64,000 nucleotides of DNA from Alphaproteobacteria bacterium. Its GTDB lineage: Bacteria; Pseudomonadota; Alphaproteobacteria; CAAGCB01; CAG-977. The stretch is taken from assembly GCA_900768465.1 (NCBI GenBank), contig CAAGCY010000021.1:24303-88302 (forward strand), written 5' to 3'. Position 1 is the first letter of the stretch. Each line of letters opens with the position of its first letter. Both the position numbers and the translations under genes were made by a program. Below the pieces are notes generated by a model. That model was not told the origin of the DNA. It did no database searches and saw only the letters and a list, made by a program, of their open reading frames with translations. Below, piece after piece: positions 35,564 through 44,417 of this stretch.

Positions 35564-36655
35564 ATGAAATTCGTTCTGTCATTCTGCCGCGCTTTTACGA
35601 TTTTTCTGGTTTGGACTCTCGGCTACGCTTTTTGGTTTCAAAAATTGATGCTGGCGTTTTGGCGGTTTAACCCGTTTGACAAAGTGCATTGGCATTATTT
35701 GCAGCTTCAGTGGCAGGAAGGATGGACAATCACGTCCCTGCGCGAATGGATGTTTGTTTTGCTGTTGTTCGCCGCCATCCCCGCATGGCTGACGGGCTGG
35801 GCGATTTTGTCAACGGTCGAATGGATGAAATGGTTTAAAATCATTTTGACTTTCCCGTTCAAACTGCTGAAAAAAGAATGGAAAAAACGCAAAGAAGCCC
35901 GCGCCCAGCATGTTCGCCCCAAAGTAACAAAACGCAAATCTTACAAGCAAACGCGTCCCGCCGCCGTACGCGCGTCAACGGGACGGGTCGCAAAAGCCGC
36001 TGACAAGGAAAAAGAACCCGACGATAAAAAGCCTGTCGAAAAACCGCAGGAAAAGCCGCATAAGGAACACAAGCATAAATCCGAACCCGCGCCTGCGCCT
36101 CAAAAATCCGCCGCAAAGCCGACCGCTTCGGCTTCGGCTTCGGCTTCGACCGCGACATCCGGCTCGGGTGTGTCTTCCATCGGGGATGCTTTGCGTTCTG
36201 CGGGATACAAGCTGTTGTCCGATGTTAAAATCGCGGGCAAGGCGATTAATTTCATCGGTGTTTGTTCCAATCACCTGTTGCTGTGTTTGGTCGATTCGGA
36301 AAGCGGCGATTGGCTGGCGGACGAAGAACGCTTTAACGACGAAGAACCGTTGTGGTTTTCCGAAAGCAACCACCGCATTTCGCCCGTCCGTGTTGTGTTG
36401 AACGCCCGTGACGCGTTGATTCCGATGCTGTCCGGCGCGGCGCGCGGCATGGAAGTCAAACCCATGGTCGTCATCCGTCAGGGAACGATTATCAACGCCG
36501 AAGACATGTTCGAAGTGTGGGACAACCTGAAAGTCACGGTTTGCCGCCATGACGCCGGCGGTCCCGATGAAATCAAGTCGCTGGAAAACGCCCTTTCCAA
36601 GGTAAAATCCCCCGACGACGACGTTGTGCGCGACATTTCGGGACTGTTGGGCTGA
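35564..36655 (+). CDS. Membrane-anchored protein, second of two tandem paralogues
   Basis: The 363-residue protein has a strong AAAGGAGG site. Two membrane helices (residues ~5-25 and ~62-85) surround a loop LAFWRFNPFDKVHWHYLQLQWQEGW similar to the preceding gene. A ~100-residue Lys/Pro/Ala/Ser-rich linker, including a run of alternating Ala-Ser, leads to a C-terminal domain with INFIGVCSNHLLLCLVDSESGDW and VVIRQGTIINAEDMF. The strand pattern weakly recalls a restriction-endonuclease-like fold such as NERD, but acidic catalytic positions are not conserved. It lies 19 bases after its paralogue and 128 bases before the coupling ATPase. Confidence 0.72.
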   Translation: MKFVLSFCRAFTIFLVWTLGYAFWFQKLMLAFWRFNPFDKVHWHYLQLQWQEGWTITSLREWMFVLLLFAAIPAWLTGWAILSTVEWMKWFKIILTFPFKLLKKEWKKRKEARAQHVRPKVTKRKSYKQTRPAAVRASTGRVAKAADKEKEPDDKKPVEKPQEKPHKEHKHKSEPAPAPQKSAAKPTASASASASTATSGSGVSSIGDALRSAGYKLLSDVKIAGKAINFIGVCSNHLLLCLVDSESGDWLADEERFNDEEPLWFSESNHRISPVRVVLNARDALIPMLSGAARGMEVKPMVVIRQGTIINAEDMFEVWDNLKVTVCRHDAGGPDEIKSLENALSKVKSPDDDVVRDISGLLG

Positions 36656-36783
36656 AATCCTTAACCTTTTTTTACTTTTATAGCGCATATTTATCGGGAA
36701 ACAACCGATGAATGGTAGATTTTTGTCGCTGTTTCTTTTATACTTATCAAAGTTTTATGTAAATTGACGGAGCAAAACGCACC

Positions 36784-39141
36784 ATGGCTAAGCGCGGAGA
36801 AGAGTGGGCATCACATGACGCAGCGGTAAACTGGGTGATTGCAACGGTTGCAATCGCTTTTGCGGCATCCTTTGTTTGTGCAGTCCTGTCGTTTGCGCTG
36901 GCATATCTGATTCCCAAGGGCATCAGTCAGGAATCCATGCTGTATGTGTGGAAATTTATCAAAAAACTTGCTTTTGATCCGACATTTCTGTTCAAAACTT
37001 ACTGGAAATGGATTGTCAAGATGTACAATTACAGCGGCGCGCCGTCCGTCAGTTTGTGGCTGCCGATTTTGCCGCTGTTTTCCTTTATCGGCATTTTGGC
37101 GACGGGGCTGTTGACCAACCCGCATTCATGGATGTCCACCATTCACGGTGCGGGTCGAATCGCGACCAAAGCCGACATCCAAAAAATGGGATTGTTCACG
37201 GGCTTTATCGTCGTTTTGGGACGTTGGCGCGGAAAACTGCTGAAATTGCCCGAAACGCTGTCCGTTCTGGTGCTGGCGCCTCCGGGTACGGGTAAAACCG
37301 TGGGGGTGGTTATGCCCACGATTTTCGAATCAAACGACATCAGCATTATCGTGAACGACCCGAAGCCCGAATTGTGCTTTAAAACCAGCGGCTACCGTCA
37401 AACCGTCGGTCCCGTTTTCGTCATCAACTGGGGCGCGGAAGACGAACCCGAAAAAGGCATTTATTACCCCAGCTGGAACCCGCTGTCGTTTTCGTGTCTG
37501 CCTCCGTTCGGTCCCGCGCGCGACATGTACGTCGATTCCATGGTGAACGTTTTGGTCGAAGAACCCAAAGGCGGCGCGGATCCGCACTGGGCGAAAACGG
37601 GTCGTAACGCGCTGACGGGCTTTATTCACTTTGTTGTCGGCAAGTGCGAACACGCCCGCGCGAACGACTATTTCATCGGCAAAATTTACGAAGGAAAGCT
37701 GGACGACAAGGACCGCGAAGTCCTTGAAGGCTACTATATGGAAATGACGGACGCGGATGCCGCGGAAGCGTTGGAAAATCTGCGTAACGGCACGCTGGAT
37801 TTGAACAACTACGTCCCCATCGGAACATGGGAAATGCTGCCCGAAAACTGGGTCGGCGCGGAACCCAGCATTGCGATGATTCTGGACTGGCTGACCGAAG
37901 CGCAAATGCAAATGGCGGCGGAAATCAAACGTAAAACCGAGGAAGGCGACCAAATGGCGGCTCTTGCCGATCCGATGCGCGACATGTTGGACAAAGCGGT
38001 CGAAGAATGTAAAAAATACGGCTACGCCCACCGCGCGGTCGTCGAATTGAACCAGCTGTCCGGCACTCCCGACAAGGAACGCGGCTCCATTTTGTCAACG
38101 GCATTGACGGGTATCGGTATTTTCAAAAACTCCGCCGTGCGTTCGCGTACCAAGATGAGCGACTTCATCTTCAAAGACATTCGCGGAATGAAAGACCCGA
38201 TTACGGGAGAAATGAAATCCATCGCGATTTATCTGTCCGTGAACCAAGTCGACGCGCGCGCGCTGAATATTATTACGGGAACGTTCGTCGAACTGATGTC
38301 GAACTTCCTGATTGCGAACCCGCCCAACTTCAAACTGGGGGACGGCACGAAAACAGGTCCCTTCCCTGCTTTGTTCGTGCTTGACGAATTTCCGCAAATG
38401 CCGAAGCTGGGCGCGGTGAAGGACGGTCCCGCGGTCGGTCGTGGTCAAAAAGTGTCTTATCTGCTTATCGGACAAGACTTGGGGCAAATTTCGGGTCAAT
38501 ACGGCAAAGACGACCTTGAGACCATCATTTCCACGACGGCGGCGAAAATCATTCTGTCACAGAACAACGAACAAACCGCTCAGCGTTTTGAAAAAATGAT
38601 TGGTACGCGTACGGTGGAAATCGCGTCGTCATCCAGAACGGAAGGCTGGTCGAAACAAGCGACGCCGTTCTCGAAAAACGTGTCGCGTTCTTTGCAGGGA
38701 ACGGCGGTTATCGGCGCATCGCAAATGCTGAGTATGCCGTCAACGCAGCAAATCGTTTTGATGCAAGGCTTTATGAACAAACCGATTATGGCGGACGCGC
38801 CGCGCTGGTTCTGGGACAAGGAAATGACCGCGAAGTGCAACATTCCGCCGTCGCCGTTCGTCCCGTATTGGATTGTCGCCCAGCGTGAAGATTCCGATGT
38901 CAGCGCTTTGCAGGGCTTAATCGATATCGAAGAAGAAGGCGACGAGGACGATCCCGCCGAAGAGCTCGCCGAAAGCTACCTGAACAATCAGGAAAACGAC
39001 GACGAAGATTACGACGACGATGAGGATTACGATATCGACGATTTGGAAGACGACGAAGATTACGACGAGGAGGATGAAGACGACGAAGACGGGAACTTTG
39101 ACGACAAAGACTACGACAACTTCATTGACGAAAAGTACTGA
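36784..39141 (+). CDS. virD4: VirD4/TraG-type type IV secretion coupling ATPase
   Basis: The 785-residue protein has two N-terminal membrane helices (residues ~15-42 and ~88-108), then GAGRIATKADIQKMGLF, the VirD4-family lead-in, Walker A APPGTGKT near residue 164 and Walker B LFVLDEFPQM near residue 530, followed by the GRGQKVSYLLIGQDLGQ and EQTAQRFEKMIG segments of the family. Such coupling proteins recruit substrates to the inner-membrane channel. Beyond residue ~720 is an unusual tail almost entirely Asp, Glu and Tyr (EDYDDDEDYDIDDLEDDEDYDEEDED), a plausible docking site for basic partners. Immediately followed, 16 bases on, by the HNH-domain protein. Confidence 0.92.
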   Translation: MAKRGEEWASHDAAVNWVIATVAIAFAASFVCAVLSFALAYLIPKGISQESMLYVWKFIKKLAFDPTFLFKTYWKWIVKMYNYSGAPSVSLWLPILPLFSFIGILATGLLTNPHSWMSTIHGAGRIATKADIQKMGLFTGFIVVLGRWRGKLLKLPETLSVLVLAPPGTGKTVGVVMPTIFESNDISIIVNDPKPELCFKTSGYRQTVGPVFVINWGAEDEPEKGIYYPSWNPLSFSCLPPFGPARDMYVDSMVNVLVEEPKGGADPHWAKTGRNALTGFIHFVVGKCEHARANDYFIGKIYEGKLDDKDREVLEGYYMEMTDADAAEALENLRNGTLDLNNYVPIGTWEMLPENWVGAEPSIAMILDWLTEAQMQMAAEIKRKTEEGDQMAALADPMRDMLDKAVEECKKYGYAHRAVVELNQLSGTPDKERGSILSTALTGIGIFKNSAVRSRTKMSDFIFKDIRGMKDPITGEMKSIAIYLSVNQVDARALNIITGTFVELMSNFLIANPPNFKLGDGTKTGPFPALFVLDEFPQMPKLGAVKDGPAVGRGQKVSYLLIGQDLGQISGQYGKDDLETIISTTAAKIILSQNNEQTAQRFEKMIGTRTVEIASSSRTEGWSKQATPFSKNVSRSLQGTAVIGASQMLSMPSTQQIVLMQGFMNKPIMADAPRWFWDKEMTAKCNIPPSPFVPYWIVAQREDSDVSALQGLIDIEEEGDEDDPAEELAESYLNNQENDDEDYDDDEDYDIDDLEDDEDYDEEDEDDEDGNFDDKDYDNFIDEKY

Positions 39142-39157
39142 CAATTAGGTAACGCTT

Positions 39158-40201
39158 ATGTGGGACTGGTCCGGAACAAAAACGCCGCCCCCCGTCAGAT
39201 CAAGAGGCGATGCGGCTTTGGAAGCGCAAAATCAGGGTTCAACCCCGTTGCGCCGCGACGTTCGACCTGTGCCGATTTACCGCGATGCCCGCGCGTTCAA
39301 AACATTGCCGCCGACAGCCCCCGCGTCGGCTTATCCCGATCCGCTGATGATTCCTCAGCCGTATGCGCCTCAACCTCAGCCGTATATGCCGCCTCAACCG
39401 TCGCCCGCGCCGTATGCGCCGCAACAGCCATACGCGCCGCAGCCGTACGCGCCGCAACCTCAGCCGTATATGCCGCCTCAGCCGTCGCCCGCGCCGTATG
39501 CGCCGCAACCCTATTCTGCGCCTCAACAGCCGTACGCGCCTCAACCCCAGCCGTATGCGCCACAGCCTCAGCCGTATATGCCGCCTCAACCGTCGCCCGC
39601 GCCGTATGCGCCGCAGCCTTACCAAGGCATGCCCGCCGCGCCGACCGGCAATCCCGAAACCGACAGATCCCTGTGGGAATGGCAGTTTTCGCAAATGGAT
39701 TTGCCGAATATGGAGCTGATAGAAGTCTCTTTCGTCATGCTGGACGCGAACTGGCTGTCCGAACTGCGCAAAGCGTTCAAACGGACGCGCCGCGACTTTT
39801 TGAAATACGTCGGCTACCACCATGTCAACGAATTGATTGCGGCGGGAATGGACGAGGAAGGCATCAAGCTGGTCAAAAAAGGAAAAGCGCCCGAAAACTT
39901 TAACGTTCACGTGCGCGTGCCGTTCGATTACGGCGGAACGAACAGCTTTTCGAATCTGGTGCTGATTCAAACGCATCCGTACCACAACGAAATCCACCGT
40001 TTTATCGATATGCAGACTTTGATTCAGCCGAATTTGAAGCCGCGCAAACTGTTTTTGCCGTCGCCCAAGGGAAAAGTTTACACACCGGGCGAAATCGAAA
40101 TTTCTTCGGGCGGAACATCCCGCCATGACCGCAGTGTTTATGCCGGATTTTTGGAAAGCACGTTCGAAATGATTGCCGAACGGTCAATGATGGGACGCTA
40201 A
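39158..40201 (+). CDS. Proline-repeat protein with C-terminal HNH nuclease-like domain; candidate secreted toxin
   Basis: The 347-residue protein has a disordered head, a Pro/Gln/Tyr repeat region (residues ~65-160; three near-exact copies of QPQPYMPPQPSPAPYAPQ), then a globular C-terminus. Residues 249-282 align without gaps with the colicin E9-type HNH motif: His251, PFDYGG, Asn266, His276 and His280 (YHNEIH, H-x3-H). One key position differs: the residue after the first His, the general base His in colicin E9, is Val252. So either activity is lost or chemistry differs. It follows the coupling ATPase by 16 bases and precedes a SUKH-type gene by 3 bases, the order of an effector and its immunity gene. 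Role inferred. Confidence 0.75.
   Translation: MWDWSGTKTPPPVRSRGDAALEAQNQGSTPLRRDVRPVPIYRDARAFKTLPPTAPASAYPDPLMIPQPYAPQPQPYMPPQPSPAPYAPQQPYAPQPYAPQPQPYMPPQPSPAPYAPQPYSAPQQPYAPQPQPYAPQPQPYMPPQPSPAPYAPQPYQGMPAAPTGNPETDRSLWEWQFSQMDLPNMELIEVSFVMLDANWLSELRKAFKRTRRDFLKYVGYHHVNELIAAGMDEEGIKLVKKGKAPENFNVHVRVPFDYGGTNSFSNLVLIQTHPYHNEIHRFIDMQTLIQPNLKPRKLFLPSPKGKVYTPGEIEISSGGTSRHDRSVYAGFLESTFEMIAERSMMGR
39350..39630 (+). repeat. Tandem repeats encoding a Pro/Gln/Tyr linker
   Basis: Three near-identical DNA copies of a unit encoding PQPQPYMPPQPSPAPYAPQ, separated by shorter QPYAP units. High DNA identity suggests recent expansion. Confidence 0.88.
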
Positions 40202-40204
40202 GCC

Positions 40205-40639
40205 ATGCTGGGACGGATTTTAACAACCATTCAAAAAGACGGCGCTTTGTTTTTCCCGCCTGTGGACGAACGCTCTTTGCGTTTTGTCAGCTCGCTGCTG
40301 GCATCGCACAGATTCCCGCCTTTGCCGCCTGACTATGTTTCTTTGCTGAAACAAACGGACGGGCTCAGCTGGAACGGCGTCGAACTGTACGGAACGCGCG
40401 CCAACGACCGCGAAGCCAAAGGCTATACTCTGCCGGGGCTGATTGAAGCCAATCTGGAATTTTCAAACGCGGCTCCGATGCAGGGCAAGCTGTTGCTGGG
40501 ACGCGCCGCCGAAGAATTGTTCGTTTACGACAGCGCCGATCAAAAATACCACATTATCAACCGATTGGATTTTACAAACAGCTGTACTTTTCCAACGTTT
40601 TCGGAAGCGCTTTACCTGTTTGTCGACGAACTGTTTTAA
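40205..40639 (+). CDS. SUKH (SMI1/KNR4, YrhA-like) family protein; candidate immunity protein
   Basis: The 144-residue soluble protein has the SUKH pattern: a helical start, then LPPDYVSLLKQTDGLSWNG with ELYG directly after, a central LLLGRAAEELFVYDSADQKYHII strand pair and a helical end (FSEALYLFVDELF). SUKH proteins are the commonest immunity family against nuclease toxins of polymorphic toxin systems. It starts 3 bases after the stop of the HNH-domain gene, so the pair is almost certainly cotranslated. Its stop TTAA is shared, on opposite strands, with the convergent DUF1189 gene. Family assignment is by pattern, immunity by context. Confidence 0.75.
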   Translation: MLGRILTTIQKDGALFFPPVDERSLRFVSSLLASHRFPPLPPDYVSLLKQTDGLSWNGVELYGTRANDREAKGYTLPGLIEANLEFSNAAPMQGKLLLGRAAEELFVYDSADQKYHIINRLDFTNSCTFPTFSEALYLFVDELF

Positions 40640-41415
40640 GCCGTTTTGCCGTCTTTTTCCTCTTTCAGGAAACAGAACATATAAATCAGCGTCAGCAATA
40701 CTCCGCTGGCAAGCCCGAATCGAATGTTGACGTGCAGCAACGTCGCCAGCGCATTCAAAACCATCCACGGCATCAACGACAAGACCGACAAGCGGATGCG
40801 TTCGTCGTATTCCAATTCCCGCCGCAAAGCGTATGTCATCAAATACGACATCGTGCCGTAAAAATAGCTCAGCAGAGTATACCACACGAATAAAACAGGA
40901 AGCGCCAGCACAAACATAAACGGCGGCAGGAACATCCGAACGGAATCAATCGTCTTTTGAACGAACGCCGTCATGGATTCGCGGGAAACCGTCAAGTTTC
41001 CGACCTTCAGCAGTTTTTGATACGGGATAATGCGTGTTTCGCCCGAATCCTGCACAATCAGCGATTTTTTGCCCATAAAAACGCCGCGTCCCGCGGGAGG
41101 AACAAAAGTGTCGCTTGTCGTATCGAAAACAAAGCTGATTGTTTTGTTTTCATCGGAAAAGGACGCGTAATAATTTTCGGGAGAAACGATTTGATAGTCT
41201 TGAAATACGATTTCGGGCATATTTTTCGTCATTTCTGAAACGGACAGCGATTTTAACGCGTCCAGCGTTATAAAGCCGCGCACGGACAGCGCAAAAGCGA
41301 CAAAAACCGCCAAAACGAACAGCACTTTTCCGCCGCGCCCCTTGCCGTTTTTGATGAACTCGGTCGCCAGCTTTTTATCGTAGAAGACTCTGTAGAGCAT
41401 CGAAAAAAAGTTCAT
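40636..41415 (-). CDS. DUF1189-like membrane protein
   Basis: The 259-residue protein has one N-terminal membrane helix (residues ~30-50), a ~110-residue extracytoplasmic domain (QDYQIVSPENYYASF, IPYQKLLKVGNLTVS) and three C-terminal helices (FMFVLALPVLFVWYTLLSYFYG, LMPWMVLNALATLL, SGVLLTLIYMFCFL). This matches DUF1189 family topology. Function unknown; family members are thought to be integral membrane proteins of Gram-positive and other bacteria. Begins 15 bases after the DUF5665-like gene, and overlaps the SUKH gene tail-to-tail by four bases. Confidence 0.75.
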   Translation of the reverse strand: MNFFSMLYRVFYDKKLATEFIKNGKGRGGKVLFVLAVFVAFALSVRGFITLDALKSLSVSEMTKNMPEIVFQDYQIVSPENYYASFSDENKTISFVFDTTSDTFVPPAGRGVFMGKKSLIVQDSGETRIIPYQKLLKVGNLTVSRESMTAFVQKTIDSVRMFLPPFMFVLALPVLFVWYTLLSYFYGTMSYLMTYALRRELEYDERIRLSVLSLMPWMVLNALATLLHVNIRFGLASGVLLTLIYMFCFLKEEKDGKTA

Positions 41416-41430
41416 ATCATCCTCCCGCGG

Positions 41431-41733
41431 TTATTTTCCCGCTTTGAGCAGAGTGGAAACTTGTCCGATCCAATCCGAAATCCATACCGTCAAATACGGA
41501 ATGTTCAAGGAAATCAAATGTTGCATCGCTTTGAACAGCAAAGTCAAAACAATCGCCGTTCCGATGGTCAACCCCAGTCCTTTCGCCAATCCCGAAAAGA
41601 AATTCAGCCAAAACAATTTTTTCGGCGAATTGACCAGCTCGATATACTCCAGCAGACGCGCGCGGTGAAATTCGTCGTACATCCGTTTGATTGTTTCAAA
41701 GCTTTGTTTGGAATAATCGTCTTCTTCAGCCAT
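41431..41733 (-). CDS. DUF5665-like small membrane protein
   Basis: The 100-residue protein starts at 41733 after AAGGAG; the longer frame upstream belongs to a pseudogene. It has a helical N-terminal part (KQSFETIKRMYDEFHRARLLEYIELV) and a Gly-rich membrane helix, FWLNFFSGLAKGLGLTIGTAIVLTLL, the DUF5665 signature, with a second amphipathic stretch. Function unknown. Probably cotranscribed with the DUF1189-like gene. Confidence 0.8.
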   Translation of the reverse strand: MAEEDDYSKQSFETIKRMYDEFHRARLLEYIELVNSPKKLFWLNFFSGLAKGLGLTIGTAIVLTLLFKAMQHLISLNIPYLTVWISDWIGQVSTLLKAGK

Positions 41734-41869
41734 TATGCTTCTCCTTAGGGATATATTAGTGGCAGAAAACGGGAAAAAAAGCAAAGAAATTATCAATAAA
41801 GCGACATAGCGGTCGTTCTCTCTGTTTCTGCATCGACTTTTTGATAGCGCCTTGCGGCACAGTTTTGCT

Positions 41870-42224
41870 TCCATGGCGGCGACGTATTGCCCCAACGCCG
41901 CGTCCGCGTTGCCGCTCTGCAAGGTTTCGGCGGCTTTTTTCAGCAACTCGTCCAGCGAAGAGCGTCTTTGCCGATTAACGCCTGCATGACTTGTTTCAAC
42001 TGCTGTTCGGGAATTTCACCCGCGAATCCGTCCACCAAAGCACCTTTGGCGAAAATCATGGTCGTCGGCACACTGCGAATCCCCAGCTGAGCCGCCAAGG
42101 GCTGACATTCCTCGACAACAAATCGCACCAATCTGTTCGGAGAATGTGAAAGCATATCGGAAATCACGCGCTGATTACGCAAACGATTAAAAGCTTCAAA
42201 CGTCGAATGAGGACAAAATATCAC
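41870..42224 (-). pseudogene. Remnant of a thioredoxin-TPR protein (CnoX/YbbN-like), frameshifted
   Basis: On the minus strand, one frame encodes a thioredoxin C-terminal half (QPLAAQLGIRSVPTTMIFAKGALVDGF, then EQQLKQVMQALIGKD) and stops at about 41940. The continuation DELLKKAAETLQSGNADAALGQY, typical of the TPR part after the thioredoxin domain in CnoX, is in another frame starting at the same point. The redox CxxC part is missing at the 5' side, and the TPR region is lost after about 15 residues past the repeat start. So this is a gene fragment with a frameshift and truncation at both ends, next to an integrase remnant. Confidence 0.8.
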
Positions 42225-42321
42225 AAAAAACGCATTTTAAATCAATGGCTTACGCGCATTCAAGTTAAATGACCGTTTGATTTGCATATATCAGATATAC
42301 GGATTGAGTACAACACAATTT

Positions 42322-43353
42322 TTAAAACCCGTTGAAAATTCGCTCTTTTCGCGAAATCGAGAATTCGTCCCCGCCCCTTTGCATCAAACGGTCAATGGTA
42401 TTGACCTCCAACGTTTTTCTTCCGTCAGCCTTTCCTTGGCGTATAGCTTCTTCCGGCGACAATTTAGGATAAAGCTTGCGGCAATTAACCGGATACTCCA
42501 TCAGTTTCCTCCGAAGATTCCGAACAGTTTCGACGGAAATATCCTCCACATTCTTTAAATCCATCAAACGAAAAACCGTCCCCAAACGCAGGTAACGCTC
42601 TTGCATTGTGCCTTGGCTTAATCCCCTGTTATCCGGATCTGATTTAAACGCCTTGTATACGTCTTCCCAGTAATGTTTCGAACACGTTTCTTTTTGGGGG
42701 TTCTTTGGTTTCCCCGAATGAGCGCAAACGTCCATAACATCAAAATAATCTTCGTCTTCTGTAGCCGCCCTCTTCAGTTCAATCTTCCGTCGATGAGCTT
42801 TTTTAAGGTCTTGCACTAAAATTGATTTCCCTAAATCTTCATATTTGCAAAGCCCCGATTCGATCGCAAGCTTGAGTTCTTTTTCAGCGGAAACTTCATA
42901 ATCATATCGGTCGCACAGGCATTTGTAGTAATACAGTTCATCCGATATGTCTTCCGAGTGATATACAGCCATCATCGTATCGGCATCTTCCTTCGTTTCC
43001 GTCTTATTCAAATAAGACTTTAACATTTCCTCCGACGATAGCCGTTTGTCACCTTTGGTTTGAGAAGCGTATTCATCCGCCAAAACCAACGCCTTGTTTG
43101 TATTAAATTTCATAATGTTTCCTATCATACAGTTTATTCTGTATTTATTTATGTGGATTCTTTGGCGAATTTTTATAAAGTAGTCCTCTATCAACAAATT
43201 CACGCAAACAAGCTTTCGTTTAGCTTCGCCAAACGATGCCGTTTTTAAGCTGAAACGAATTTCTTTGCGATTAAGGACAGCAGATATACGCCGCGGAATC
43301 ACACAGCGGAAGTAGTAGACCGAATTTCGTCTGATTAGTCGTTGAACGGACAT
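42322..43353 (-). pseudogene. Truncated tyrosine-recombinase integrase (N-terminal and core-binding parts only)
   Basis: The 343-residue frame starts at 43353 with AGGTGAG upstream. Residues 1-60 match the N-terminal phage-integrase arm domain of the DUF6538 type (RRNSVYYFRCVIPRRI, KEIRFSLKT), and residues ~215-335 resemble the core-binding domain ending TIDRLMQRG. It then stops at 42322, before the catalytic domain, so Arg-His-Arg-Tyr residues are absent. It points away from tRNA-Ala 113 bases upstream, the usual placement for an integrated element. It is lower in GC than its neighbours by eye. Probably a decayed genomic island remnant. Confidence 0.82.
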
Positions 43354-43465
43354 AAACTCACCTGCGATGGAACACTAAAGTGTATCACTTGACCCAAGCA
43401 CAGGTAAAACCGCATATATGCAAAAGTCGCGGAAAACCGCGACTTTTTAATACATTTGAAGTTTA

Positions 43466-43541
<76 letters not shown>

Positions 43542-43618
43542 ACGACTTTCAATACACCGCGGAGAATATCACAAAAAAAGTCTTTTGCAAGCAAAAAATA
43601 TTCTTCGCACGGATTTTT

Positions 43619-44398
43619 TTATCTGTCCAAGCAATTCAAAACGCTGTGCCGCCCAAACGGCTGTCCGTTTATTTTCTTTGTTTCAAACACGCGCGACTTG
43701 CCGATTTGCGGCAAAGTGTTTGAAAACGCGTCGCCTTTTGTCAGATAATTGTACACATTGCCCGTGTCTGCCAGTCCCGTATTGTTTTTCACCACATTTC
43801 CCGTCCCGACGGGAGCGCAGGCAAAAGCCACCGCTTTCGGATTGTTCGCCGCGATCAGCTGAGCCAGCGATCCGCCCAAAGAATGTCCCGCAACCACGAT
43901 TTTGGAAGTCGGGTATAGTTTGCCGAATTCTTCAAACACGAATTGAGCGTTTTTAAACTGTTCGGGCATTTCGCCGTTGATGATTTGGACATCCGACAAG
44001 ACATCCTCTTTGCCGTCCGTTCCGCGAAAAGCCACGATAACAACGCCGTTGCCGTCCGAAAAAACGCTTGCGTTCAATCCGTCGGAAAAACCGCGCCGCG
44101 CCACCAGCGAATAGCCGTCCACGTCGATTTGTTCCGTCGGCAGATAAGCATTCATCGCCGCCGTCATCGCCGCTTGCAGCACTCCGTCATCAACGCCGTC
44201 AAAAGGCTTTTCCCCCGCACGCGCCAGCCCCGTCGCGGATTGACGTTTTTCCAGATGAGCATACATTTTATCAATGGACTGCTGTAAATCCAAATCCGCG
44301 AAATCTTCGATTTTCAAGCGGTCTTCCGCTTTGAATAAAAAGAACGCGACAACGCACCCCGCCAAAATCACAGGTGTTAAAAATTTCCTTTTTTTCAT
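43619..44398 (-). CDS. Membrane-anchored class 3 lipase-like alpha/beta hydrolase
   Basis: About 259 residues from the ATG at 44398 (AAAGGGG upstream). A hydrophobic N-terminal segment (LTPVILAGCVVAFFLF) anchors or exports it. The hydrolase core includes VVIVAFRGTDGKEDVLSD (oxyanion strand), the nucleophile elbow GHSLGG with Ser173 and a C-terminal FGRHSVLNCL that could hold the catalytic His. This fits lipase_3/DUF2974 proteins, which hydrolyse acylglycerols or phospholipids. Substrate unknown. Between tRNA-Ala and the HNH-like gene; export and phospholipase activity would suit an effector, but that is a guess. Confidence 0.8.
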   Translation of the reverse strand: MKKRKFLTPVILAGCVVAFFLFKAEDRLKIEDFADLDLQQSIDKMYAHLEKRQSATGLARAGEKPFDGVDDGVLQAAMTAAMNAYLPTEQIDVDGYSLVARRGFSDGLNASVFSDGNGVVIVAFRGTDGKEDVLSDVQIINGEMPEQFKNAQFVFEEFGKLYPTSKIVVAGHSLGGSLAQLIAANNPKAVAFACAPVGTGNVVKNNTGLADTGNVYNYLTKGDAFSNTLPQIGKSRVFETKKINGQPFGRHSVLNCLDR

Positions 44399-44417
44399 AA
44401 AGTCCCCTTTCGTCCGC

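Noticed and set aside
36784..39141. Coupling ATPase considered as DotL/IcmO of a Dot/Icm (type IVB) system
   Set aside because: The length is similar, but the lead-in motif and context with VirB6-like proteins favour VirD4/TraG; no DotM, DotN or DotG homologue was recognised nearby. Not fully excluded.
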